NCBI GenBank assembly: GCA_016711435.1 | Contig: JADJSY010000010.1 | Coordinates: forward strand, 1 to 64,000 | Direction of reading: 5' to 3' | Length of the DNA stretch: 64,000 bases | DNA from: Lewinellaceae bacterium | GTDB taxonomy: Bacteria > Bacteroidota > Bacteroidia > Chitinophagales > Saprospiraceae | In this document: piece after piece, positions 8,455 to 19,215 of the stretch | Numbering within the stretch: the first letter of the stretch is position 1 | Layout of the letters: each line of letters starts with the position of its first letter | Position numbers and translations under genes: made by a program | The notes under the pieces: generated by a model | The model's input: the letters and a program-made list of their open reading frames with translations, nothing else | Told to the model about the DNA's origin: nothing | Databases searched by the model: none

Positions 8455-11400
8455 ATGAAAGCAATTACATGGACCTTTCCTGTCAGACTTACCTGGAGAA
8501 TAGCCTTTGTATTGCTTTTGGCGTCGCCTGCCCATGCTCAGCAAAATGCAGCACCTTTCAACCCTCGTTTCGAGGTCTTCAAACTGCCCGGCGACTTACT
8601 GGGTAACAGCGTACAGGGTATCGTTCAGGACAGCGCCGGATTCCTTTGGTTCGCCTCGCAGGATGGGCTGCACCGATACGATGGTCAAACTTTCATTACC
8701 TACCACTACGACCCGCTCAACGCCAACTCCCTCTCCAGCGACTATATCGAGTATATTTTCCTCGATAGCAAGGGCGTACTCTGGCTGGCACACTGGAATT
8801 CAAGCGGCTTGACTGCTTTCAACCCCGCAACGGAAACCTTCACCCGCTACCGCCACGACCCTAACAATCCCGAAACCCTGAGCAGTAACACCATCAGCAT
8901 CATCGCCGAAGACAGGCAGGGATACATCTGGATCGGCGGGAATTCGGGGCTGGATCGTTTCGATCGGGAAACAGGTAGGTTCAAACGTTTTCACCATGAC
9001 CCTGCTGACCCGCGCAGCCTGTCTTACAACCATGTCAGAGGCCTTTATGTGGATAAAAAAGGTACACTCTGGGTCGGTACAGGCTTCACCTGGGATGATG
9101 CCGACCCGCAACAAAAACGCGGCGGACTAAACCGCTACGACCCGAAAACCGAAACCTTCACGCGTTACCTACACGACCTCAACGACCCGAAAAGTATAGC
9201 CCACAACCACGTGCGGGCAATGCTCGAGGACAGCCGGGGCAATTTCTGGGTGGGTACAGGCGGCGACGGGCTGCACCTGATGGATCGTGAAAAAGGTACG
9301 TTCAACTGCCTGGAGTACGACCCTGCCAACCCGGCCAAATTGAGCCGTCCCTGGCTCCGGGATATACCGCTTGCCGCCCAACCCGTAGAGAGCCATGTAT
9401 CTGCTATCATCGAAGACCAGCATGGGCGAATCTGGATAACCGCCGTCATGGGTGGCCTGAATGTGTTTGATCCCTCCGGAGCGGGGACCCGACATTTTGA
9501 AACGGAATCGGGTGAAGGCAACCTGAGCACTAACTTCCTCTGGCATACTTTCCAATCCGCCGACGGCGTCATATGGATTACCACCGGCAACGGCGGCGGC
9601 ACGGTTTTTAAAATAAATAAAGAAGGAAAACGCTTTCCTTTTTTTGCCCCTGATTCTTCTAACCCTTCTACGGTGGTGAGCGAGGTGGTAAAAGACAAAT
9701 CGGGCAATGTCTGGATAGGTTACTTCAACAATCCCGCTTATCCGTTGATCCGTTTCGACCGTGAATCCGGTCATACCATCGGCTTGATACCCGGCTTTGG
9801 TCAGGATGGCCCGGACGCCCGGCAGGTCAATGCTATTTTGGTCGACCCGGAAGGCTTTTTATGGGTTGGAACGGAGCAGGGTGTGTTCCGGCTGGACCCC
9901 CAAACCGGTAATTTCCGGCATTTCCCCAATGCTTTGGAAAAATCCCCCTGGGTCGGAGGCCTGCTTTATGACAGGAGCGGCTATATCTGGATATTCGGAA
10001 GGCAGGACGGACTGAAGCGACTGGACCCCAGGACAGGCAAATACACCCACTACCAGCCAAACCCGGCCGACCCCGGCAGCATTAGCGGTAGCGGTATCTC
10101 CGGGATATTTGAAGATGCCAGAGGGAACCTCTGGGTAGGCGGCGGTAGTTCAAACGACATCGCCACCCCGTTCTTTCTCGACCGCTTCAACCCCGGCGAC
10201 GAGCAAGCCAGATTTACCCATTTTGTCAAAGAACCGGAGGCCGGTACCGCAGAAGACTTGATCCAGGACAACCAGGGCAATATTTGGTTTCTCACTTACG
10301 GCGGTATTCAGAAATTTAACCCCTCAAATGGCGCCTGGCAAAAGTTCAACTCCGCCAACAGCAACCTGCTCAGCCGCAACCTCAAAGGAATGGCAAAAGC
10401 GAAAAACGGCAAAATATGGATCAATTCCAATAGTGGTGTGGTTTATGAACTGGATCCCGAAACCGCGCAGTTCCATGCCTTTGGGAAACAATTCGGTGCT
10501 TCGATTGGCTCAGAGGAGGTCAGTAATGTCCATGTCGCCGACGATGGAGAGGTGTTGATCGGCAGGAGCGGCGGCTTCATTGCTTTTTATCCCGACAGCC
10601 TGATCCGTGAAAAAAACAGTCGCCCGCCCGATGTGCGTATCACCGATTTCCGCTTGCTTGAAGAGCGCATTACGCCCGATGGCAGTTCTGTTTTAAACGA
10701 ACCCATTTGGCAAATATCACATCTGCGCCTGGCGCATGACCAGAACGTATTTTCTTTTTCGGTCGCTTGTTTCGACTTCCATGACCCCATCTCCAACCAA
10801 CTCCAGTTTATGCTCGAAGGATACGACAAAGGCTGGAGAAAAGACCTTCGCGACGGCGAGACGCCCTCCTATGTCAATGTGCCCCCGGGCCAGTACACCT
10901 TTCGGGTAAGGGGCGCCAACAGCCTCGGCGTCTGGAATATGGAGGGCGCCCGCCTGCGCATCATCATCTCTCCGCCCTGGTGGAAAACGGTGTGGGCCTA
11001 CTCATTTTACGGGATTTGTTTGATTGTAGGGCTGTACTATACCAACCGTCTTCTACGGAAAAGAATAGCGGAAAAAGAACGGGCAAAATCGAGGGAACGC
11101 GAACTGGCGCAGGCGCAGGAAATTGAAAAGGCATACCATGAACTGAAAGCCACCCAGGCCCAGCTCGTCCAATCCGAAAAACTCGCCTCGCTCGGCGAAC
11201 TCACCGCAGGCATCGCCCACGAAATCCAGAACCCCCTGAATTTTGTCAACAACTTCTCTGAACTCAGTGTAGAATTGGCGCAGGAACTCCTCGACGAGAT
11301 CGAAAAGCCCAACTTAGACAAAGCCGCGGTGCAGGACCTGGTAGCCGATTTAACCCAGAACCAGCAAAAAATTAACCACCACGGCAAACGGGCGTCCAGC

Positions 11401-11967
11401 ATTGTGACCGGCATGCTCCAACACGCCCGCACCAGCACGGGAGCAAAAGAACCGACCGATATCAATGCCCTGGCGGATGAATATTTGCGCTTGAGTTATC
11501 ATGGTCTGCGGGCAAAAAACTCAACGTTCAACGCCAAAATAGTCACGGATTTTGATCCGGCAGTTGGAAAAGTGGAGGTCATCCCGCAAGACATCGGGCG
11601 GGTGTTTTTGAATCTGCTGAACAACGCGTTTTATGCGGTAGCGCAGCGTGAGCGACAACTTCCCGAAAGTTTGAAACTTTCGGGAAGTTACGAACCCACT
11701 GTCACCATTTCCACCCAACAAACAGACCATCAAATCATTATAAAAATAAAAGACAACGGAACGGGCATCCCCGACGACGTAAAAGCCAAAATATTCCAGC
11801 CGTTTTTCACCACCAAACCGACGGGGCAAGGCACAGGGCTTGGGTCTTTCACTGGCCTATGATATTGTGGTAAAGGGGCATGGGGGGAACTTTAGAAGTC
11901 ACTTCAATTGAGGAGGTCGGGCCCGGAGTTTATAATTTGTTTGCCTTTTAAAACCAATGGAGGATGA
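8455..11967 (+). CDS. Two-component-regulator propeller sensor histidine kinase (frameshifted near 3' end)
   Basis: After a signal peptide (cleavage near AHAQQ) about 14 propeller blades follow (residues 40-700). They have the repeating pattern GxLWxGTxxGLxRFDxxTxxF and HDPxxPxSLS, forming two seven-bladed beta-propellers. A Y_Y_Y domain (about 723-840, including YVNVPPGQYTFRVRG), one membrane helix (about 845-865), a coiled coil and HisKA with GIAHEIQNPLNF (H near 921) come next, then HATPase. Periplasmic glycan sensing is typical for this architecture. The frame is lost in the G2 box at about 11843 (extra T) and again near 11890 (six G instead of five). Corrected, the protein ends LPFKTNGG with TGA at 11965-11967, overlapping the next ATG (ATGA), which implies translational coupling. 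No receiver or AraC domain is attached. Confidence 0.85.
11657..11689 (+). repeat. In-frame palindrome type A, copy 3
   Basis: Perfect 33-base palindrome (one unpaired centre base) encoding LPESLKLSGS in the ATPase domain of the 8455 kinase, at the same position as in the other cassettes. Confidence 0.92.
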
Positions 11968-14034
11968 AAAAAAATTATTTTCTATACTATTATATGCTCT
12001 TTCTTTTAGCTTTGGTTTTGCTCAAACCTCGCAAGGTTATTGACAGTTTGAAGCATGAATTGACTATTGCCAAACAAGATACAACCAGGGTGGATATTCT
12101 GGTCGATTTATGTAGAAAATATTGGGGTATTAATCCAGATTCTTCATTGAAATATGGGCAACAATCTTTGGCTTTGTCTAAAGAAATTCATTTTTATAGT
12201 GGTGAATCTTCTTCATTACAGGCATTGGGGGTTGCATACAGGACTTTAGGTGATTACCCAAAAGCGCTTGATTTTACGTTTAAGGGATTACAAATTGCTG
12301 AAAATAATCGATTAATTGAGCCAACTATCAGTTGTTTAAATGGCATTGCACTTGTTTATGAAAAATTAAAAGATTATTCAAAATCCATTAGTTATTTTAG
12401 AAGAGGATTGAAATTGGCAAGAGATAATCATAAACTATACTGGACAGCACAGTTAGAAGCGAATATGGGAAGCGCTTTCATGAATGATTATCAAATAGAT
12501 TCCGCATTCTACTATATCAATAACGCTTACATAAAAGCAGATTCGCTAAAAGGTTCATTCCTGCAAAAGATAGTTTTTAATCTAATGGGCGAGGTTCAAT
12601 TTAAAATGGGCAACTATCAAAATGCTCTTTCAAATGTGCATAAAAGCATTTTAATAAACCAAAAAATGAATGACCATCGGATGTTATCCGGCTCTTACAG
12701 CACCCTTTCAGGATTTTTTAAAATACTAAACCAAACTGATTCCAGTATTTTTTACGCCAAAAAAGGACTTGTTGAAGCGCAGGAAATTAAAAATAAGCCT
12801 GGAATATTAGATGCAAGCAAGTTATTGGCAGAACTTTATGAATCCAAAGATATTAATACAGCGCTCTATTATTATAAAATAGCCAACTCTACAAACGACG
12901 AACTTTATGGTTCAACAAAAACACTGGGTTTGCAAAAGATATTGGCAGAAGAACAAGAACGGCAAAGGCAAAAGGAAGCATTTACAATTGAATATGAAAA
13001 TAAATTAAAACAATATGCTTATTTAACTGGGTTGGCAATTCTTTTATTGATTGCATTCCTTCTCTACCGCAACAATCGGCAGAAACACAATGCCAATGCC
13101 TTACTCCAAAAACAAAAAGAAGAAATACAAAATACACTTTCACAACTCCAATCCACCCAAACCCAACTCATCCAGTCCGAAAAACTCGCCTCCCTCGGCG
13201 AACTGACCGCCGGTATCGCCCATGAAATCCAGAACCCGTTGAACTTTGTCAATAATTTCTCGGAATTGAGCGTGGACTTGGCAAAGGACATCAAAGAAGA
13301 AATGCACAAGCCGGCGGTGGACCAAGCATATGTAGATGAACTCTTGAACGACCTTGAACAAAACCAGGAAAAAATCAACCTCCACGGCAAACGCGCTGCC
13401 GCCATCGTCAGTGGCATGCTCCAACATGCTCGTACCAGCACGGGCAAGAAAGAACCCACCGATTTGAACGCATTAGCCGACGAGTATTTGCGCCTGAGTT
13501 ACCACGGCCTGCGGGCAAAGGATTCCAATTTCAACGCCAAAATGGTCACCGATTTTGATCCGGCAGTTGGTAAAGTGGACGTGATTCCGCAGGATATGGG
13601 CCGGGTGTTGCTGAATCTGATCAACAATGCGTTTTACGCGGTGCAGCAGCGCGAGCGACAACTTCCCGAAAGTTTGAAACTTTCGGGAAGTTCGCCGAAT
13701 ACAGCGCCGGAACTTCAGGTCGCCAGACTTTCCAGGTTTTAAAAACCTCGAAAGTCTAAGCGCACCCTACCAACCCACCGTCACCATTTCCACCCAAAAG
13801 ACAGACAATCAAATCATTATAAAAATAAAAGACAACGGTACAGGCATTCCCGATGAAGTAAAAGCCAAAATATTCCAGCCGTTTTTCACGACCAAGCCAA
13901 CGGGCCAGGGCACAGGTCTGGGGCTTTCGCTGGCGTATGATATTGTGGTGAAGGGGCATGGGGGGACGATGGAGGTGGAGAGTGAGGAGGGGGTTGGAAC
14001 AACACTTGTTATTCGCCTGGCATCACCCATTTGA
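11964..14034 (+). CDS. TPR-sensor histidine kinase (frameshift at about 13716)
   Basis: Starts at ATG 11964, overlapping the stop of the previous kinase. The first 40 residues seem to contain two compensating frame changes, because a signal peptide ending FGFAQTSQ can be read in the next frame. TPR repeats fill about residues 50-300; a membrane helix lies at about 352-370, then coiled coil, HisKA (GIAHEIQNPLNF, H near 418) and HATPase. Within the loop after the N box, two palindromes are inserted. Relative to the twin at 17213, two bases are missing near 13716, so translation stops at 13742 and the G1, F and G2 boxes continue in another frame to a TGA at 14032-14034. The TPR half is strikingly AT-rich (roughly 35-40% GC) whereas the cassette is above 50% GC, so this is a chimaeric gene. 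It may be inactive if the frameshift is real. Confidence 0.78.
13660..13692 (+). repeat. In-frame palindrome type A, copy 4
   Basis: Perfect 33-base palindrome in the 11964 kinase ATPase domain, followed 32 bases later by a second, different palindrome. Confidence 0.92.
13725..13757 (+). repeat. In-frame palindrome type B, copy 1
   Basis: Palindrome AGACTTTCCAGGTTTT with a mirrored arm (AAAACCTCGAAAGTCT); one arm base differs from perfect pairing. It lies next to the frameshift that truncates the 11964 kinase. Confidence 0.88.
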
Positions 14035-14065
14035 TCTGCATTGTTTAAAAAAATCCTGAAATAGT

Positions 14066-17000
14066 ATGCAAGTACAATCGACCGTTTTTAGCCATACTGC
14101 GCTGTTGTTGCTCTTCATTCCGGCTTATTTATCATCACAAGACGTTCGTTTTGAGAAACTACCCGAATTCGACCTCACAGAATTAGGGTATGGCGGGGTC
14201 ACAGATATAACACAAGATCCCGAAGGTTACATGTGGTTTGCTACCTTAAATGGCTTATACCGATATGACGGCTACCAAATAATAACGTATCAAAATGACA
14301 ATTCAAACCCGCAATCGCTTGCACTTAACCATCTGAACTCCGTATACGCCGATCAGGATGGCCTGATTTGGATTGGCACTGTTGGAAGAGGTGTGGACTG
14401 TTTAAATCCTAAAACAGGCGTTTTTAAAAACTACAGGCACCACCCGAATGAAAATGAGTCTATCTGTAATGATACGATCAACACGATAAGAGGTGATAAA
14501 AACGGGTTTTTATGGATTGGAACAATGAATGGTTTAAGTTATTTAAACACCCGAACAGGTAAATCTACCAGTTATTATTTTAATAAAAACGACCCGAACA
14601 GCATCAGCGATAAGGAAGTCAGGGTTATTTATAAAGATAAAGCAGGAACAAGCTGGTTCGGTACGCGCAGTGGTTTTTCGGTCGGTCCGGATAAAGAAAA
14701 CCCGGGCGGGCTTAACAGGTTTAACCCGGAAACGGGTAATTTCACAAGATATTTACGCAGCCCTAATGACTCAAAACGCTAATTAATAACCGTATTACCG
14801 CCATATTCGAAGACAGCAGGGGCGTTTTTTGGGTAGGCACATCGGGCGACGGATTGCATACCATGGATAGAACAACGGGCGCCTTTGAGCGGCATACATA
14901 TGACAAAACACAACCCGGCAAATTGAGCAGACCCCCTATAAGAAATATACTTTCATACACAGATGATTTTATCACTTTTATCAATGAAGATGCGACAAAG
15001 AAAATCTGGATTGGCACCATGAGCGGCGGCATCAACCGGTATGATCCGGTGACGCAAAAAATGACCTTTTTTAATGAAACAACCGATCCGGCAAGCGGCC
15101 TGACAGCTGACTGTTGCTATTTTACTTCTTTTGTGTCCAGAGATTCCGTATTCTGGATAGCCGCATGGCTGGGAGACTTGTTTAAAACAGACCCTTATTT
15201 AAATAAAATACCTTTTACCCCCATCGACGAATACCTAAACGGTATAATTAAAACAAATCGCGATGTATTTTGGTCGTATGGTAATGGACTTACCCGTAAG
15301 GATGTAAAAACAGGCTTGCAAAAAAAATATTCGCACGACCCCGGGAACCGGAATAGCCTTGGTTACAATGATATTTCTCATATTGAAATCGGCAAAAATA
15401 ACACCTGGTGGATTTCAACGTATGGCGGCGGTTTGGATGCTTTTGACCCGCAAACGGCGTCGTTTACGCATTATAATCACGACCCTCAAAATAAAAATAG
15501 TATAAGCGACAATGTTGTTTCTATTGTATGTGAAGATGGAGAAAATCTGTGGATCGGGACCCGGCGCGGTTTGGATTTAATGAATGTAACAACCGGGAAA
15601 TTTTCTCATTTTATTCACAGCGAGACGGATCCCAACAACGATCGAAATATTAAAATACATGGAATATATGTTAAAAATAAAGAAACCATCTGGATGGCTA
15701 CCGCAAACGCGCGGGGCATGAGCGTATTGAATACAACAAATGGCAATATCCGGAAATACTATTTAGAAGGCAAGTTCATCAGCTGTATTTTCAGAGACCA
15801 TCGGGATGTTGTATGGGCCGCTACCGATGACGGGCTTTTCCGCTACGATGCCAAAACGGATGTCTTTTCCCGTTTTTCAGACCCGCACCGGTTTACGAAA
15901 ATCGGGGCTGTAGAACAGGTACAGGAAGATGATAAAAAAAATCTTTGGGTATTTACCAGATCAGCCATTCATAAAATCAGCCCGAACAGAGATTTTATCA
16001 ATACCTACGGGTCCGAATACGGGGTTCAAAAAATCAACGCCTGGCTTGGGATTAAATTTGTAACGGCGCCCAAAGGCGAAATCTACTTTATTGATAGAAA
16101 TGGCTACTTTTCGTTTAAAGAAGAAGATGTAACGTACAATCCCTTTCCGCCTCAAATTATTATCCGCGACATCCAAATTAAAGGAGATTCCACCCTTCAT
16201 AGCAATGCCGAACAAAAATTTCTCATTAATCAACAGGAATTGGTTTTGGCGCATCATCAAAATACTTTTTCCATTGCTTTTACCCCCATCCATTTTGCCA
16301 ATCCTCAAAAAAACAAAATTATTTTCAAACTCGATGGTATTGATACCGATTGGCGGGAATCCGGCAATGAGAGAACCGCCTACTATTTCAACCTCCCTCC
16401 GGGCGCCTATACTTTTCGGTTAAAAGCTTGTAATGCCACCGGTGTTTTGTCGGAAAAACAATTTGCAATTACCATAACGCCCCCTGGTGGCAGACCTGGT
16501 GGGCTTATCTGCTCTATGCTGCAACATTTATTTTTTCAATAACGGCTTATGTCCGATACCGCTCCCGCAAGCTGTTACAAGAAAATATTATCCTGGAAGC
16601 AAAAGTTCGCCAACGCACGCTTGAATCGGAACAAAAATCAAGGGATTTGGAAAAATCTCTGGAACATCTCCAATCCACCCAAACCCAACTCATCCAATCC
16701 GAAAAACTCGCCTCCCTCGGCGAACTCACCGCCGGTATCGCCCATGAAATCCAGAACCCGCTGAACTTTGTCAATAATTTCTCGGAATTGAGCGTGGACT
16801 TGGCAAAGGACATCAAAGAAGAAATGCACAAGCCGGCGGTGGACAAAGCATACCTAGATGAATTCTTGAACGACCTTGACCAAAACCAGGAAAAAATCAA
16901 CCTGCACGGCAAACGCGCTGCCGCCATCGTCAGTGGCATGCTCCAACATGCTCGTACCAGCACGGGCAAGAAAGAACCCACCGATTTGAACGCTTTAGCC

Positions 17001-17555
17001 GACGAGTATTTGCGCCTGAGTTACCACGGCCTGCGGGCAAAGGATTCCAATTTCAACGCCAAAATGGTCACCGATTTTGATCCGGCAGTTGGTAAAGTGG
17101 ACGTGATTCCGCAGGATATGGGCCGGGTGTTGCTGAATCTGATCAACAATGCGTTTTACGCGGTGCAGCAGCGTGAGCGACAACTTCCCGAAAGTTTGAA
17201 ACTTTCGGGAAGTTCGCCGAATACAGCGCCGGAACTTCCCGGGTCGCCAGACTTTCCAGGTTTTAAAAACCTGGAAAGTCTAAGCGCACCCTACCAACCC
17301 ACCGTCACCATTTCCACCCAACAAACAGACAATCAAATCATTATAAAAATAAAAGACAACGGAACGGGCATTCCCGATGACGTAAAAGCCAAAATATTCC
17401 AGCCGTTTTTCACGACGAAGCCGACGGGGCAAGGCACGGGACTGGGGCTTTCATTGGCGTATGACATCATCACGAAGGGGCATGGGGGAACGATGGAGGT
17501 GGAGAGTGTGGCGGGGGAAGGGACGGAGTTTGTGGTAAAATTGCCGGACAAATAA
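14066..17555 (+). CDS. Propeller-type sensor histidine kinase (two frameshifts)
   Basis: Three frames join into one kinase of about 1160 residues. It has a signal peptide (cleavage near AYLSSQD) and two Reg_prop propellers (about residues 30-680; WIGTxxxG and HDPxNxxSIS repeats). A Y_Y_Y domain (about 690-800, including YYFNLPPGAYTFRLK), a membrane helix (WWAYLLYAATFIFSI in the corrected frame) and a coiled coil lead to HisKA and an intact HATPase ending EFVVKLPDK. The frame changes fall at about 14778 (A run one base short) and 16490 (C run one base short), both consistent with homopolymer under-calling. The cassette differs from the 13130-13700 one at only about a dozen positions in more than 500 bases. 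The gene lies upstream of the PAS/MBL/receiver/cyclase operon, so its phosphoryl target could be one of the receivers at 18841 or 19212; that is inference from position only. Confidence 0.83.
17182..17214 (+). repeat. In-frame palindrome type A, copy 5
   Basis: Perfect 33-base palindrome in the HATPase domain of the 14066-17555 kinase, encoding LPESLKLSGS. Confidence 0.92.
17249..17281 (+). repeat. In-frame palindrome type B, copy 2
   Basis: Perfectly paired palindrome AGACTTTCCAGGTTTT/AAAACCTGGAAAGTCT translated as part of SPDFPGFKNLESLSAP. It keeps the kinase frame open here, unlike copy 1. Confidence 0.92.
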
Positions 17556-17575
17556 GTATTACAGGAACAAAACTG

Positions 17576-17583
17576 TACATTTG
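17576..17583 (+). promoter_or_regulatory. Putative -7 box (TACATTTG) for the PAS/MBL/cyclase operon
   Basis: TACATTTG fits TAnnTTTG and lies 19 bases before the ATG at 17602. No clear -33 TTTG is visible at the right spacing, so this is a moderate prediction. Confidence 0.45.
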
Positions 17584-17601
17584 TAACACTCAATCTTCAG
17601 A

Positions 17602-17997
17602 ATGGCGACCAACCACATAGAAATTATATTGTGCCGGCAATTGGCCGACTTCTTAACGGTACCCGTCTTCCTGACCGATCCGGAAGGCAATTTGCTTTTT
17701 TACAACGAACCCGCGGAAGGGCTGCTGGGCAAGCGATATGAAGAAACCGGACAGATGGCCGTCGAGGAGTGGTCAACCATATTTAAACCGCTGGACCTCG
17801 ACGGAAACGTCCTTCCGCCGGAATCCCTGCCTTTGGTCATAACACTGACAAACCGGCAACCGGCATCCGGCGTATTCTGGATTGAAAGCCTGACCGGTGA
17901 AAAAAATAAAATATCGGTCACCGCTTTTCCGATCATCGGTCGTCCCGACCGTTTCCTGGGAGCGGTTGCCATTTTCTGGAAGACCACAACACCATGA
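17602..17997 (+). CDS. Stand-alone PAS-domain protein
   Basis: A 131-residue protein that is essentially one PAS fold: ADFLTVPVFLTDPEGNLLFYNEPAEGLLG at the N-terminus, a central EEWSTIFKP...DGNVLP segment, and a C-terminal beta strand AVAIFWKT. There is no output domain, so it probably serves as a sensor or adaptor that acts on another protein. Its stop overlaps the start of the MBL-fold gene (ATGA at 17994), and the next genes overlap or nearly abut too, so the four proteins are likely made in fixed ratio and work together. The ligand cannot be inferred; no conserved haem or flavin residue stands out. Confidence 0.75.
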   Translation: MATNHIEIILCRQLADFLTVPVFLTDPEGNLLFYNEPAEGLLGKRYEETGQMAVEEWSTIFKPLDLDGNVLPPESLPLVITLTNRQPASGVFWIESLTGEKNKISVTAFPIIGRPDRFLGAVAIFWKTTTP

Positions 17998-18827
17998 CGA
18001 TTACTATTTGGGGTACCCGCGGCTCACTCCCCGCACCAAGCCCCGAAAACAACCATTTTGGCGGCAATACCTCCTGCGTTTCGGTAGAACAGGGCGATAC
18101 CGTTCTCGTTTTGGACGCCGGTTCGGGGATCCGCCGCCTGGGCAATAATTTTCCGCCCGGGATAACGCAGGTCGACATCCTGCTCACCCATTTGCACCTG
18201 GATCATATCTTAGGACTCGGTTTTTTTCTCCCGCTTTACAATCCGGCGATGCGCGTGAACATTTACGGCCCCACGGGCCATAAAGAAAGTTTGTTGACCC
18301 GTTTACAGCGATACCTGTCGCCGCCGCTGTTCCCGATCCGATTACAGGACCTTCCCTCCCGACCCAATTTGATTGAAATTAACGAAAGCGCTTTTGACAT
18401 CGGGCCTTTTCATATAAAATCTTCTTACATCTGCCATCCGGGACCGACACTGGGCTTTCGGGTAGAAAACGAAAAGTCTGTTTTTGCCTACATGCCCGAT
18501 CACGAACCGGCCCTGGGTTCTGCCCATTTTCCGACGGAACCGGCCTGGACTTCGGGTTACGCTCTGGCGCAGGGAGCCGATTTGCTGCTGCACGATGCGC
18601 AATATACCGAGGAAGAATACCGGCCCCGCGTCGGTTGGGGGCACAGCACCATGAGCGATGCTTTGAAATTCGCAGAGTTGGCAGCCGTAAAAAAAATGCT
18701 GTTTTTCCACCACGACCCTTCTCATTCCGATGAGCGCCTCCAGCAGCTGCAACAGGAAGCCATGAAAAATAACCACTTCTCCTTCAAAACAGGGATTGCC
18801 GCCGAGGGCGACGTCTTTTATTTATAA
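17994..18827 (+). CDS. MBL-fold metallo-hydrolase (cyclic phosphodiesterase-like)
   Basis: A 277-residue metallo-beta-lactamase-fold protein. It begins TITIWGTRGSLPAP and FGGNTSCVSVE, has the metal-binding motif THLHLDHILG (about residues 63-72), a later MPDHEP and the C-terminal HHDPSHSD histidines. The opening IWGTRGS/GGNTSC pattern belongs to the branch of the superfamily containing PhnP, RNase Z and class II cyclic-nucleotide phosphodiesterases. Its tight operon with an adenylate cyclase gene makes hydrolysis of a cyclic nucleotide an attractive idea, but members of this branch act on several phosphodiesters and the substrate is not visible in the sequence. No signal peptide: cytoplasmic. 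Confidence 0.75.
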   Translation: MTITIWGTRGSLPAPSPENNHFGGNTSCVSVEQGDTVLVLDAGSGIRRLGNNFPPGITQVDILLTHLHLDHILGLGFFLPLYNPAMRVNIYGPTGHKESLLTRLQRYLSPPLFPIRLQDLPSRPNLIEINESAFDIGPFHIKSSYICHPGPTLGFRVENEKSVFAYMPDHEPALGSAHFPTEPAWTSGYALAQGADLLLHDAQYTEEEYRPRVGWGHSTMSDALKFAELAAVKKMLFFHHDPSHSDERLQQLQQEAMKNNHFSFKTGIAAEGDVFYL

Positions 18828-18840
18828 TAATAACAGATAT

Positions 18841-19215
18841 ATGAAAATCTTAGTAGTTGACGACGAGCAAGACATCAAAACTTTGTTCGAGCAGCGTTTC
18901 CGCCGCGAAATCAGGGAGGCAACACTTGCGTTCTCGTTTTGTTATTCAGGTGAAGAAGCGCTCACTTACCTGCAAGAGCACTCCTCGGAGGCCATCCTGA
19001 TTTTATCAGACATCAATATGCCCGGCATGAGCGGACTGGAACTCCTGCGCCGAATCCGGGAAAATTCGCCCGAGCCGCCCCCCCTGATTTTCATGATCAC
19101 GGCGTACGGCAACCCAGAAAAACAGGGGGAAGCCATGCGGCTCGGCGCCAACGACTTTTTGAATAAACCGCTGGATTTCGGCGTACTCAAGCAAAAATTA
19201 TCCAATCTCGTATGA
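18841..19215 (+). CDS. Single-domain response regulator (receiver only)
   Basis: The ATG at 18841 (MKILVVDDEQD) is chosen over an upstream alternative because the receiver fold starts there. The 124 residues contain the acidic pair DDE, phospho-acceptor D57 in LSDINMPGMSG, a threonine in FMITAYG and lysine in FLNKPLDF: a complete CheY-like receiver with no output domain. It is 14 bases after the MBL gene and overlaps the cyclase gene by four bases (ATGA). The receiver resembles that of the following cyclase, especially in the RFRREIRE region, so the pair may have arisen by duplication and may compete for one kinase. Confidence 0.88.
   Translation: MKILVVDDEQDIKTLFEQRFRREIREATLAFSFCYSGEEALTYLQEHSSEAILILSDINMPGMSGLELLRRIRENSPEPPPLIFMITAYGNPEKQGEAMRLGANDFLNKPLDFGVLKQKLSNLV

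Noticed and set aside
8438..8458. Six-codon frame MKNNIG as a regulatory leader peptide
   Set aside because: It has no codon bias or attenuator structure. It is best explained as the leftover start of another kinase in the copied junction.
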